Position numbers and translations under genes: made by a program. A stretch of DNA of 50,227 nt, taken from positions 1-50,227 of the forward strand of contig MNWW01000058.1 in assembly GCA_001871415.1 (NCBI GenBank). Reading direction: 5' to 3'. The DNA is from Candidatus Woesearchaeota archaeon CG1_02_57_44. GTDB taxonomy: Archaea; Nanobdellota; Nanobdellia; Woesearchaeales; CG1-02-57-44. Shown here piece by piece: positions 17,398 through 26,811 of this stretch (position 1 is its first letter; every line of letters begins with the position of its first letter). Below the pieces are notes generated by a model. It was not told where the DNA came from, searched no databases, and saw only the letters and a program-made list of their open reading frames with translations.

Positions 17398-18573
17398 ATG
17401 ACCAATTACTCACACTCGCGCATCAGCACCTTTGAGCAGTGCCGCTACAAGTATAAGCTCCAGTACATCGACCGCGTCAAGGTCGATATACCCAATACTG
17501 TAGAGGCATTCATGGGCGGCATTGTCCACGAGGCCCTGGCACGGCTCTATCAGGACCTGCTTGACGGCCATCTCATGGACAAGCGCGCGCTGCTCGTCTA
17601 CTACCAGGACCGATGGGCGAAGCAATGGAGCGACGACATCCTCATCGCGCGTGAGGAGATGACCGCAGGAGACTATATCCAGAAGGGCGCGCAGTTCCTG
17701 GCAGACTACTACGATGCCAATGCACCATTCAAGGGTCGAAGGGTGTTGGGCCTGGAGACGCAGGATTACCTGCGCCTCAGCGCGCGGGATGGTTATCACG
17801 TGCGCATCGACCGTCTGGAATGCGATGATGCGGGCAACTACTTTGTCTGCGACTACAAGACCTCAGGACGGTTGGCGACCAAGGATGACGTGGACCACGA
17901 CAGGCAATTGGCCATGTACAGCATCTGGGTGCGCGAGCAGTTCCCGGATTGCAAGGATGTCAAGCTGGTATGGCACTATCTTGCGTTCAGCAAGACGCTG
18001 ATGAGTACGCGCACCCCCGCGCAGCTGGCTGCCCTGAAAGCGCAGGTGCTGCGGACCATCAGCACGATAGAGTCATGCAAGGACCCCAAGGAGTTTCCCA
18101 CCAATCCATCGCGCCTGTGCGACTGGTGCGTCTACAAGTCTCTCTGCCCCGCGTTCGCGCACGAGCGCAAACTTGAGCAGCTGCCTGCGGAGGACATCAG
18201 GACAGAAGACGGCGTGCAACTGGTGGACCGCTACACCCTGCTGCAGGATGAGAAGCGCGGCATCGAGCAGGAGCTGGATGGCCTGCGGCAAAAGCTCATC
18301 GCCTATGCCGAGCACGAAGGCATCGATACGGTCTATGGGCGCAGCATGAAGGTGACGGTCAAAGGCCAGCAAACCTTGCGCTTCCCGCCAAAGGAAGAAC
18401 GCGGAGCATTGGTCGCGATGCTCAGGGAAGCAGGACTGTTCGAGCAGGTCGCGGATATCGACACGACCAAGCTCAGGAAGCTACTGCCTGACCTGCCGCC
18501 GAATGTGCGCGAGCAGCTTGGCGCCTTCTTGCAGAAAGTGCTGGAGTATCGCGTGACGAGCGCGAAACGATGA
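17398..18573 (+). CDS. PD-(D/E)XK (RecB/Cas4/AddB-like) nuclease with predicted Fe-S staple
   Basis: YSHSRISTFEQCRYKYKLQYI...GGIVHEALARLYQ...VRIDRLECDDAGNYFVCDYKTSG...LCDWCVYKSLCPAF: one upstream Cys plus C-x2-C-x5-C. Confidence 0.9.
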   Translation: MTNYSHSRISTFEQCRYKYKLQYIDRVKVDIPNTVEAFMGGIVHEALARLYQDLLDGHLMDKRALLVYYQDRWAKQWSDDILIAREEMTAGDYIQKGAQFLADYYDANAPFKGRRVLGLETQDYLRLSARDGYHVRIDRLECDDAGNYFVCDYKTSGRLATKDDVDHDRQLAMYSIWVREQFPDCKDVKLVWHYLAFSKTLMSTRTPAQLAALKAQVLRTISTIESCKDPKEFPTNPSRLCDWCVYKSLCPAFAHERKLEQLPAEDIRTEDGVQLVDRYTLLQDEKRGIEQELDGLRQKLIAYAEHEGIDTVYGRSMKVTVKGQQTLRFPPKEERGALVAMLREAGLFEQVADIDTTKLRKLLPDLPPNVREQLGAFLQKVLEYRVTSAKR

Positions 18574-18648
18574 ATTCTTGCAGGTACTATTACGAAAGCT
18601 GCCCAACTGTCGGATGCCCCGCTGCCCCGGATGCCTCTTCGCCGGCAG

Positions 18649-18725
18649 GATGCCCCCTGAGGTCTGATGCCCCCTGAGGTCTGATGCCCGCTGAGGTCTG
18701 ATGCCCCCTGAGGTCTGAAGCCCGC
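18649..18725. repeat. 17-bp tandem repeat, about 4.5 copies
   Basis: gatgccccctgaggtct x2, gatgcccgctgaggtct, gatgccccctgaggtct, gaagcccgc. Confidence 0.92.
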
Positions 18726-18789
18726 ATCGCCGCGCAAATCCCTGCCACTACCATCAAAGCTTATAAAGTCAGGAACCCCACCACGTTGC

Positions 18790-19536
18790 ATGTCAGTGGG
18801 CACATGGCTTTTGCTGCCGCTTCTGACATTGCCCTTATTGGCGAGCTGCGCGGCGAGCACAACAGCGCAACCAGAGCATCCCTGCTTTCGCTATGAGGCA
18901 GTCCTGACGCGCATAGACCATTCTGCCCTTGATTTCTGGGATAGGGACCAGTTCAGGCAGGCTGCCAATGACGCTGCGAAGCTGTGCCTCAACCGAGCGG
19001 CCGCATTAGGTGATCCTGCTGACTGCGAGACCTTCCCGACCCTGGAATGGAGCTGCCGTGATGCCAAGGGCGTGGAAGAGAAGTACACGCATCCAGAGCA
19101 GGCGGGCAAGGACATCGTTGCAAAAGCGGCGTTGCTCCACCAGCAGGAGCTCTGCAAAGACGATTATGATCCTCCTCAATGCCGCATCGTCGTGGGGATG
19201 TACAATACGGACGCGAGTGTCTGCATACACTATGACGATGAGGTGGTGCGTGCATCATGCACCGGCATCATCGATCCTGACGCCCCGGGGGCGAAGCTGT
19301 CCACAGACACGATGCTGCGCAGCCGCATGGAGGAGTGCCAGCATGATGTGCTCTCGTATCAGCAGTGCATGACCGCGCACGCGCTCGAAGAGCGCGATCC
19401 CCTGTACTGCGGCAAGATTCCTGGTGACACACAGGTGCATTGCTTCGCCAAGCTCGCTTCACTCCTTGATGATGCCGGCATCTGCGACCAATCGATGGAC
19501 AGCGCCGCGTGCAGGGGTGCCATGGATGCGTCCTGA
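18790..19536 (+). CDS. Cysteine-rich putative lipoprotein
   Basis: Signal peptide with lipobox-like LLASC; 14 further Cys in about 230 residues; no family recognised. Confidence 0.65.
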   Translation: MSVGTWLLLPLLTLPLLASCAASTTAQPEHPCFRYEAVLTRIDHSALDFWDRDQFRQAANDAAKLCLNRAAALGDPADCETFPTLEWSCRDAKGVEEKYTHPEQAGKDIVAKAALLHQQELCKDDYDPPQCRIVVGMYNTDASVCIHYDDEVVRASCTGIIDPDAPGAKLSTDTMLRSRMEECQHDVLSYQQCMTAHALEERDPLYCGKIPGDTQVHCFAKLASLLDDAGICDQSMDSAACRGAMDAS

Positions 19537-20677
19537 TTACTCGCGTTCCATCGTGAACATCATGGCGTCCATCTCCCGCGCCTTGGGCAGGAAGCATCCG
19601 TATGCGTCCTTGCCTGAGCTGGAGCAGGCGCTGCGTCGAGGACGTCCGTGGAAGACCAAGGGGCCCCGGGCACAGGGTCAGAGGCGCAAACGCAACATCG
19701 TGCTCGTGGTACTGGATGGGATGGGCTACGAGTTCCTCTGCCAGCACAGGAACAGCTACCTCTATCAGCATTGCATCGGCAAGGTCACCTCCGTGTTTCC
19801 CTCGACGACAGGCGCGTGCATACCGACCTTCGCGACCGGGCTGCCTCCCCAGCAGCACGGCCTGACCGGATGGTTCATGCATGAGAAGACGATGGGAGGC
19901 GTCATCACGACACTGCCCTTCACCTACCGCAGCGGCGAGCCATTGCCGTTCATCATCAACGATGCTTATGGCCTCAGGGCATTTGCCAAGGGACTGCGTG
20001 CTGAAGCGGTCCAGCCCGCGTCCATCGCTCATACAGCGTTTAGCATGGCATGCTATCCCCATCGTCGGGCCTACACGACGCTGGAGGGATTCGTGCGGCA
20101 GACCGCGGCTGCTTCGCGCCGCGCGCGATACACCTACGCGTACTGGCCGTATCTGGATACAATAGGGCACGCGAGAGGTATCGGCAGCAGGGATGCGCTG
20201 ACACACTTCAGCATGCTTGACGCGGCCATGCAGGAGCTGGCCCGCAGGACGCAGGCAACCATCATCATCACGGCAGACCACGGGATGCTCGACACCCCTC
20301 CCGGGCACCGTATCGCGCTCAAGGATCACCCCTCGCTGGAATCCTGCCTCACCTTGCCCCTGTGCGCGGAAGCGCGCGCGGCCTTCTGCTATGTCCGGCC
20401 CGCGAAGGTCGCGGCGTTCAAGGCGTATGTGCGAAAACGGCTGGCGCATGCGTGCACCATGCGCAGCGGCGAGTCCCTGATTGCGCAGGGATATTTCGGC
20501 CGCGGCAGGCCCCATCCGAGACTGCGGGACCATGTGGGGGATTTTGTGCTGCTGATGAAGGAGGATTATATCCTGCGCGACGCGCTCCTCGGGCAGGAAC
20601 CCGCGGTGCTCATCGGCAATCATGGCGGTGTGAGCCCTGCTGAGATGCTGGTGCCAGTGATCGTGGCCAATGGGTGA
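19526..20677 (+). CDS. Alkaline phosphatase superfamily phosphodiesterase/nucleotide pyrophosphatase-like
   Basis: NIVLVVLDGMGYEFL...VFPSTTGACIPTFATGLPPQQHGLTGWFM...TIIITADHGMLD...NHGGVSPAEMLVPVIV. Start set at MRPDYS. Confidence 0.88.
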   Translation: MRPDYSRSIVNIMASISRALGRKHPYASLPELEQALRRGRPWKTKGPRAQGQRRKRNIVLVVLDGMGYEFLCQHRNSYLYQHCIGKVTSVFPSTTGACIPTFATGLPPQQHGLTGWFMHEKTMGGVITTLPFTYRSGEPLPFIINDAYGLRAFAKGLRAEAVQPASIAHTAFSMACYPHRRAYTTLEGFVRQTAAASRRARYTYAYWPYLDTIGHARGIGSRDALTHFSMLDAAMQELARRTQATIIITADHGMLDTPPGHRIALKDHPSLESCLTLPLCAEARAAFCYVRPAKVAAFKAYVRKRLAHACTMRSGESLIAQGYFGRGRPHPRLRDHVGDFVLLMKEDYILRDALLGQEPAVLIGNHGGVSPAEMLVPVIVANG

Positions 20678-20776
20678 GCGATTCCCCTGCTGGCAAGGTC
20701 GTGCAGGTTGTCGACGGTCGTGACACCTTCAGGGCTGCGGTATTCGGCGGCAGTCATCGTGACGTGCACGCGTGCC

Positions 20777-21208
20777 TCAGGACAGTCCCCGGAGCAGGAG
20801 GGCTGCTATCGCGACATTGATAATGTAGATTGCGCCGCACACCAGGCAGAAGTTCTTCAACCTGAAGGATGAGATATAGGCAAGATACAGTGTAGGTATC
20901 AGTCCCACGCCTGCCAGGGCGAGCAGCGGCGTACCCAGACCCAGATGCGCAAGCCCCAAGACCGCGAGGTAGTATGCCACGCCCACAGCGCAGTTCGGGA
21001 TCCCGAAGATGCTGGCATGAGGGCTTGTAAACGCTCGACTGCAACTGACGTTTGCGGCGAGGTCGCAGGATGGACGGTACGCCTTGCCCATGGATGCGGC
21101 GAAAGCCATGCGCCGGGTGACCAGGCAGGCATAGCCGCTGAGCGATACTCCTGACAGCGCCAGCAGCTCCAGGTAGGGGGCCATGGTCATGGGGCGTATG
21201 CTGCTCAT
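20777..21208 (-). CDS. Vitamin K epoxide reductase (VKOR) family disulfide-generating membrane protein
   Basis: CDLAANVSCSRAFTSPHASIFGIPNCAVGVAYYLAVLG...FRLKNFCLVCGAIYIINVAI: loop Cys pair plus CxxC in a TM helix. Confidence 0.9.
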   Translation of the reverse strand: MSSIRPMTMAPYLELLALSGVSLSGYACLVTRRMAFAASMGKAYRPSCDLAANVSCSRAFTSPHASIFGIPNCAVGVAYYLAVLGLAHLGLGTPLLALAGVGLIPTLYLAYISSFRLKNFCLVCGAIYIINVAIAALLLRGLS

Positions 21209-21365
21209 AAGAACCTGTCGCTTTGGGCCAAGGCCATGAGGCTGCCACAGCAGCGAATCATTGGATGGTCCGGAATATCTCCGGGATTCCAGGAACACAT
21301 TTTATTAAGGTGGGCATGGTCACTTCTCCATGGCCGTTGGCGCTCCCTCTCTTTCTGCTGCACGC

Positions 21366-22787
21366 ATGGGGCTGCGCTTTCTCAGCACCAACAAGGACCT
21401 GCCAGGAGGATATACGGACGCGGTCAGCTTCCGGCAGGCGTTGTCCATGGGTCTGGCGCCTGATGCAGGATTGTTCATGCCTGAGCGCATCCCGGTCTTC
21501 ACGACCAGCCAACTGGAGGGGCTGCGGCAGGCGCCTTATGCCACGGTCGCAGCGGCTGTGCTGGACCTGTTCCTCGGTGATGAGCTTGGACCTTCGGTCA
21601 TCAGCAGCATCTGCCAGGATGCCTACAACTTCCCTGTGCCGCTGGAGCCATGCACCCCGGATGCTCCTCTCACCGGGCAGGCATCACGCGCACAGCCGGG
21701 CGCAGGCAACAGCACGTTCATCCTGCGCCTTGACCAGGGGCCCACTGCCTCCTTCAAGGACTTCGCGGCCCGGTTCATGGCGAGGGCCATGGAACGTCTA
21801 TGCGAGAGGGACCTTACGGTCCTCGTCGCCACCAGCGGTGATACGGGCAGCGCGGTGGGCGCGGCATTCGCCGGAATGAAAGGCGCGCGTGTCTATATCC
21901 TGTATCCTGCGCATGGTGTCAGCGACGTGCAGCGCCAGCAGCTGGACCGCTGCGGGGACAATGTGACAGCGCTAGCCATCGACGGGACCTTCGATGATTG
22001 CCAGGCGCTGGCAAAGCAGGCGTTCGCGCTTTCCCATGACGATACCTTATCGCCATTGGCCCGCATCGGCCTGACGAGCGCGAATTCCATCAATATCGGC
22101 AGGGTCCTGCCGCAGGTGGCCTACCATGTCTACGCGTGGCTCCAGACAGGCGCCCCGGTCATGCTCATTCCCTCGGGCAATTTCGGCAATGCCCTCGGCG
22201 CGGAGATAGCGCGGCGCATGGGCCTCCCGTTCCAGCGCATCATCGTGGCCGTCAACAGCAATGATGCGTTCCCTGCCTACCTGCAATCCGGCATCTACCG
22301 GAAGGTGTCCCCGTCAAAGGAGTGCATCTCGAATGCCATGAATGTCGGACATCCGAGCAACCTCGCACGGTTCATCCATCTCTATGGCGGCATCATGGAC
22401 AAGGAAGGCCTCATCCATCAGATGCCAGACCTTGCAGGCATGCGCCGCGACCTCTGGTCCGTATCCATCAGCGACGAAGAGACCATCGCGGCCATGCGCC
22501 GGGCGTGGCAGGGTACGATGCCGGGGCTCCCGAAAGGGACGCTGCTCGAGCCGCATGGCGCAGTAGGCATCGCTGCCCTGGAACAGTATCGCGAGCTCTA
22601 TGGACCCTGCAACGCAGTGGTGCTGGAGACGGCTCATCCAGCCAAATTCCCTGAAGCCATGGAGAAGGCGCTCGGTCATGCTCCACGGCCGCCCGAAGCA
22701 TTGGAACGGATGATGCGCAGGCCAGCAAGGGTGAGACGCATGGCGAATGATATTGAAAGCCTCATCGCGGAGTTGACGCGCCCATGA
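21366..22787 (+). CDS. thrC: Threonine synthase
   Basis: MGLRFLSTNKDLPGGYTDAVSFRQALSMGLAPDAGLFMPERIP...PTASFKDFAARFMARAM...ATSGDTGSAVGAAFAG. Confidence 0.95.
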   Translation: MGLRFLSTNKDLPGGYTDAVSFRQALSMGLAPDAGLFMPERIPVFTTSQLEGLRQAPYATVAAAVLDLFLGDELGPSVISSICQDAYNFPVPLEPCTPDAPLTGQASRAQPGAGNSTFILRLDQGPTASFKDFAARFMARAMERLCERDLTVLVATSGDTGSAVGAAFAGMKGARVYILYPAHGVSDVQRQQLDRCGDNVTALAIDGTFDDCQALAKQAFALSHDDTLSPLARIGLTSANSINIGRVLPQVAYHVYAWLQTGAPVMLIPSGNFGNALGAEIARRMGLPFQRIIVAVNSNDAFPAYLQSGIYRKVSPSKECISNAMNVGHPSNLARFIHLYGGIMDKEGLIHQMPDLAGMRRDLWSVSISDEETIAAMRRAWQGTMPGLPKGTLLEPHGAVGIAALEQYRELYGPCNAVVLETAHPAKFPEAMEKALGHAPRPPEALERMMRRPARVRRMANDIESLIAELTRP

Positions 22788-23866
22788 GCGACCGGAGCCG
22801 GCATCATGGATCGGGGACTGTCGCGGTTGCTGCAATCGCGGAGCACCACGCTGCGAAGTACCACACTACGGAGCACCATGCTGCGGACCACCATGCTGCG
22901 GAGCACGACACCGCGGAGCCAGCGGCCTGCGCAGGCAGCAGCATCCGCGTCTACTCGCCAGCTACCATCGGCAACATCGGACCCGGATTCGACGTGCTGG
23001 GCCTCGCGGTGACAGGGCTTGGCGACATCGTGGAAGCGCGGCGCATACCCCACGGGGTCATCATAGAGTCCTTGGAGTCACCTATGCCCCTGCCGCAGGA
23101 TGCTGACAAGAACACGGCAGGCATCGCCGCCAGGGAGGTGCTCTCCCTGCTCGGTGATCCGGGGGGCATCGCGCTCACGCTGAAAAAAGGCCTGCCCTCC
23201 GGCTCGGGCCTGGGCTCAAGCGCAGCGTCGGCGGCAGCAGGCGCTTTTGCTGCCAATGCGCTCTATGGGAAACTGTCCAAGGAAGAGCTTATCCTCCCCG
23301 CAACAAAGGCGGAATCCGTGGTCTCCGGAGGATTCTTCGCCGACAACACCGCGCCGTCATTGCTCGGCGGCGCGACCCTGACCCGCTCGACCCTGCCGCT
23401 GGATGTCACGCGCATCGGCAGCATCGCGGACCTGCGCGTCATCCTCGTCACGCCCGACATCATCGTGCTCACCAAGGAGGCGAGAGCGATACTGCCAAAG
23501 CATGTGTCGCTGCATAACTTCGTGCGCAACATGGCCAACACCGCGCTCATAACCGCTGCGTTCGCCAAGGATGACTATGCCCTGTTCGCGCGCTCGCTGC
23601 ACGACTATGTGATAGAGCCAGTGCGGGCCACGCTGATACGCGGCTATGATGACGTGCGCAAGGCAGCTCTCGCCGCAGGAGCTGACGGCATGGCCATCTC
23701 CGGCTCAGGGCCGACGGTCTTTGCCATCACTGATTGCGAGAAGAAGGCGACGACGATTGCCGGAGCCATGGTTGCCGCGTTCGCGAGCAATGGTGTCAGG
23801 AGTACATCGCATATAGCGACCGTGGACAGTGAAGGCACGCGCCTGCTGCGGTCCGGGTCTGCATGA
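22784..23866 (+). CDS. thrB: Homoserine kinase (GHMP family) with His-rich N-terminal extension
   Basis: IRVYSPATIGNIGPGFDVLGLAV...GLPSGSGLGSSAASAAAGAFAANALYG; 4-nt overlap with thrC. Confidence 0.93.
   Translation: MSDRSRHHGSGTVAVAAIAEHHAAKYHTTEHHAADHHAAEHDTAEPAACAGSSIRVYSPATIGNIGPGFDVLGLAVTGLGDIVEARRIPHGVIIESLESPMPLPQDADKNTAGIAAREVLSLLGDPGGIALTLKKGLPSGSGLGSSAASAAAGAFAANALYGKLSKEELILPATKAESVVSGGFFADNTAPSLLGGATLTRSTLPLDVTRIGSIADLRVILVTPDIIVLTKEARAILPKHVSLHNFVRNMANTALITAAFAKDDYALFARSLHDYVIEPVRATLIRGYDDVRKAALAAGADGMAISGSGPTVFAITDCEKKATTIAGAMVAAFASNGVRSTSHIATVDSEGTRLLRSGSA
22841..22915. repeat. 15-bp in-frame tandem repeat x5 in the 5' end of thrB
   Basis: gagcaccacgctgcg aagtaccacactacg gagcaccatgctgcg gaccaccatgctgcg gagcacgacaccgcg, encoding EHHAAKYHTTEHHAADHHAAEHDTA. 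Confidence 0.9.
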
Positions 23867-23956
23867 TTGGTCCGTGGGATGAATCAGCATGAGTAAGGCC
23901 ATTGCTGCCTGTCCATCAATCTACAGGCACACAGCTACGTCATCGGGGACCATTAG

Positions 23957-24479
23957 CTAATGCATCATCGTGCGTTCTGGGATGCATGCCGCCTCGGCTG
24001 CCAGCACATCGTAGGCTTCCTTGACCGCGTGCATGAGCTCACCGACCGTGACCGGGTCATAGGGTTGGCCCGTCCCTGAGAGATCGACACGCAGGAGCGG
24101 CACATGGTTGACTTGCATGCTCTGCAGGCCCTGCTCGCGCAAATACGGTATGATGGCGACGGCATGCTCGAGACCAAGCGCAGCTGATACAGGTGACGAA
24201 TCGCCCCGCTGCTCCTCCGGGACCCAGACCCCTGAGTCCAACTGATAAGAAACGCGGGCAACATATCTCTCAGGAGCGGTCTGGTTGAGGGCATACTGGA
24301 CACGGGTGAGCGGGTGCATACGATGTTCGATGTGTGTATCGCCTGCATACTGGAACGCGTCCTCAATAGTGTGCGAAGGATCAACAGCCTGCGAAAACCA
24401 CTCCTGGACCTTAGCGACAAAGAGAGGAAAGCCGGGTACAGGGATCTTGACGTCAGAGGATGCTTGCGGTGGTGTCATT
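23957..24479 (-). CDS. Hypothetical protein
   Basis: MTPPQASSDVKIPVPGFPLFVAKVQEWFSQAVDPSHTIEDAFQYAGD...; start set at 24479, giving a plausible divergent promoter with the 24584 gene. Confidence 0.55.
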
Positions 24480-24583
24480 TTACGAGCACTATTTGAGAGT
24501 AGTATAAAAATATTCCGCGCGATCCCCTGCTCGCAGGCATCAACCGCAAGCGCCATATACCCCTGCATGCTTCCATCCCTGCA

Positions 24584-25351
24584 ATGGCAAAGGACTACAC
24601 GCGAGGAGCGCCTCCTCGACGGCTCTACAGGACCAGCAAGCTCGTGCTCGCTGTGCAGCCAGAGGCAGAGGCGTTCCTCTTGCGCATGACGAGCAACAAC
24701 GCGGGCGCGCCACGTACGGCGTTCCTTGACCGCTTCGGAAGGATAGTGGCCACCGCCGACCATACGCTCGTCCCCGCAGCCGGCCGCAGGGGCAATGAAG
24801 CCGACGCTGCCTACCTTGTCATCGAGCGCACGGCCTTCCAGCCATTGATGCTGCATCTCAGGCCATACCTGAAGCTGTGCAGGACGCGCATCTTGCCGAC
24901 GGGCCTGCGATGCTATTGGATGCTGGGCGAGAAAGCAGCGCAAGGTGACGCGGCAACACAGGAGACGGGCGCCAGAACGAGCATCTCATCTGGCGATATC
25001 ACCATCCCGCAGCGCGAGGGCGCGTTGCTCATCACACAGCGCGACCTCGACCAGCGGGCGATAGTCACTGACGAGGAATTCTTGCGCTTTCGGCTGGACA
25101 ACAGCATACCGCTGCATCTTATCGACTACACCGACGAGATGCTCCTGAATATCACAGACGACCCGGAAGAATTCTACGACGCGAAGAAAGGATGCTTCCC
25201 CGGCCAGGAGATCCTCGCGAGGGTCACCAATCTCGCCAAGCCCCCGAGACGCCTTCAGGTCGCAGTGCTCGCAGGTTTGCCGGCAGGATCGCAGGCGAAG
25301 GCAACATCCACGCTCGACGGCAGAGGATTCGTGCTCCTGCCGAATGCGTGA
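24584..25351 (+). CDS. YgfZ/GcvT-like folate-binding domain protein
   Basis: KKGCFPGQEILARVTNLAKPPRRL matches the YgfZ K-x-C-[YF]-x-G-Q-E signature. Confidence 0.85.
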   Translation: MAKDYTRGAPPRRLYRTSKLVLAVQPEAEAFLLRMTSNNAGAPRTAFLDRFGRIVATADHTLVPAAGRRGNEADAAYLVIERTAFQPLMLHLRPYLKLCRTRILPTGLRCYWMLGEKAAQGDAATQETGARTSISSGDITIPQREGALLITQRDLDQRAIVTDEEFLRFRLDNSIPLHLIDYTDEMLLNITDDPEEFYDAKKGCFPGQEILARVTNLAKPPRRLQVAVLAGLPAGSQAKATSTLDGRGFVLLPNA

Positions 25352-25458
25352 GCAGCAGGCAAAGCGGGTCCATGACCTCCTGCAAGGATGACAGAGGATT
25401 TGTGTTCCTACCTAATAGGTGAGCGGCGAGCAGCGGACCATACGCCCAGCGCCGCTAT

Positions 25459-26100
25459 TCAGCCGAAGCTGTTGCCGCACCCGCAGCTCTTGTTGGCGTT
25501 GGGGTTGGTTATCTTGAATCCGGCCCCATTGAGCGTATTCAGGAAGTCTATCTTCGCTCCTTCCAGCATGCTCATGCTCGCCTTGTTGACCACGAACCTG
25601 ACACCGTCCTGCTCGAATTCCAGGTCATCCTCTTCACGAGTGTCCGTGAACTCGAGCGCGTACTGGAACCCTGCGCAGCCGCCCGGCAAGACCTCGACAC
25701 GAAGCCCGTAGGGCGTGCTGTCCTGCTGCGATGCGAACTCCTTGACCTTGGCCGCTGCCGCGCTCGTGATGGTCAGTCCTGTCCGAGGATGACCCTCGTC
25801 AGCGTCGCCGGACGCTATGGCCGCCGCATTGAGTTTAGCCACTGCCGTGTCTATCTCCTCAGGCGTCTTGCCATGCACGGCAAGCCCCTGCTCGAGCGTC
25901 TCCCATGCGCTGGCCCCGCACCCGATGCAATGCACGCCTTCGGCGAGCAATGTCTCGATGACCTCCGGATGCTCGGCGACAATGTCGCCGATGAGCATGT
26001 CCTTGGTGATGGCAGGTGTTTCCCTGCCGGTAGATGCATCCGCAGATGCATCAGGCGCTGTATCCATTGCTGCATCATCGGATGGCAGGTTACTTTGCAT
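25459..26100 (-). CDS. DUF1858 domain fused to HesB/IscA-type Fe-S insertion protein
   Basis: DIVAEHPEVIETLLAEGVHCIGCGASAWETLEQGLAVHG (DUF1858) followed by GLTITSAAAAKVKEFA...LPGGCAGFQYALEF...NKSCGCGNSFG (A-type carrier). Confidence 0.92.
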   Translation of the reverse strand: MQSNLPSDDAAMDTAPDASADASTGRETPAITKDMLIGDIVAEHPEVIETLLAEGVHCIGCGASAWETLEQGLAVHGKTPEEIDTAVAKLNAAAIASGDADEGHPRTGLTITSAAAAKVKEFASQQDSTPYGLRVEVLPGGCAGFQYALEFTDTREEDDLEFEQDGVRFVVNKASMSMLEGAKIDFLNTLNGAGFKITNPNANKSCGCGNSFG

Positions 26101-26134
26101 CGTGGTCGGCTCCGCGCCCTGCTCAGGTGCGGCC

Positions 26135-26650
26135 TTATCCACTCTTGCCACCCCCTCGCGCGCCAAGCTCCTTGTCGAGCAGGTAGAGCGCGGTGCCCTT
26201 GTCGCCGACAAGCTCTATCTTCTCGATGATGGCCTGCGCCGTGGATTCTTCTTCGACCTGTTCATTGACGTACCATTGCAGGAACGACTCCGTCGCCAGG
26301 TCCTTTTCCTCGCGGGCCAGCGCGACCAGACGATGGATCATGCCGGTCACCTTCTTCTCGTGCTCGAGCGCTGCCTTGAACGCTCCTATGGGGCCGCCAA
26401 AATCCGCAGGGGGGGCATCAAGGGACTTGAGCGTCACCTTGCTGTCTCGGGTATTGATATAGTCATAGATGCGCATGGCATGGGCTAGCTCCTCCTGCGC
26501 CTGCGTCTTCATCCAGGCAGCCATACCCGTGAGGTTCTGCGCTTCAAAATCAGCGGCCATGGCCAGGTACAGATGAGCTGCGTGCAATTCCGCAGTGACC
26601 TGGTCATTGAGCGCGCCGTGCATTCGTTCTGTCAGTTCCATGATGTTCAC
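26135..26650 (-). CDS. Ferritin
   Basis: ALNDQVTAELHAAHLYLAMAADFEAQNLTGMAAWMKTQAQEELAHAMRIYDYI...LQWYVNEQVEEES. Confidence 0.96.
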   Translation of the reverse strand: MNIMELTERMHGALNDQVTAELHAAHLYLAMAADFEAQNLTGMAAWMKTQAQEELAHAMRIYDYINTRDSKVTLKSLDAPPADFGGPIGAFKAALEHEKKVTGMIHRLVALAREEKDLATESFLQWYVNEQVEEESTAQAIIEKIELVGDKGTALYLLDKELGARGGGKSG

Positions 26651-26811
26651 CTTTTTTGCTCGCTAATCCTTTCCTGTGACTGTGTCATCCATGGCAGCCC
26701 CATGGCCTGCCTGTACCTGTTGGATCCTAAGGAATCCCTGAGGGTTTTAAACCTTCTCATACGACGGGGTCGATGCCGAGGACGATGCTCTGCTCCTGCC
26801 TCGGACGCTCA

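Noticed and set aside
17398-18573. Cas4 of a CRISPR adaptation module
   Set aside because: No cas1/cas2 or array in the window; the extended C-terminus is not typical of Cas4.
18649-18725. Possible CRISPR array
   Set aside because: 17-bp units are contiguous without unique spacers; no cas genes nearby.
19268-20623. 451-aa minus ORF antisense to the phosphodiesterase
   Set aside because: No recognisable motifs; the opposite strand has clear AlkP-superfamily signatures.
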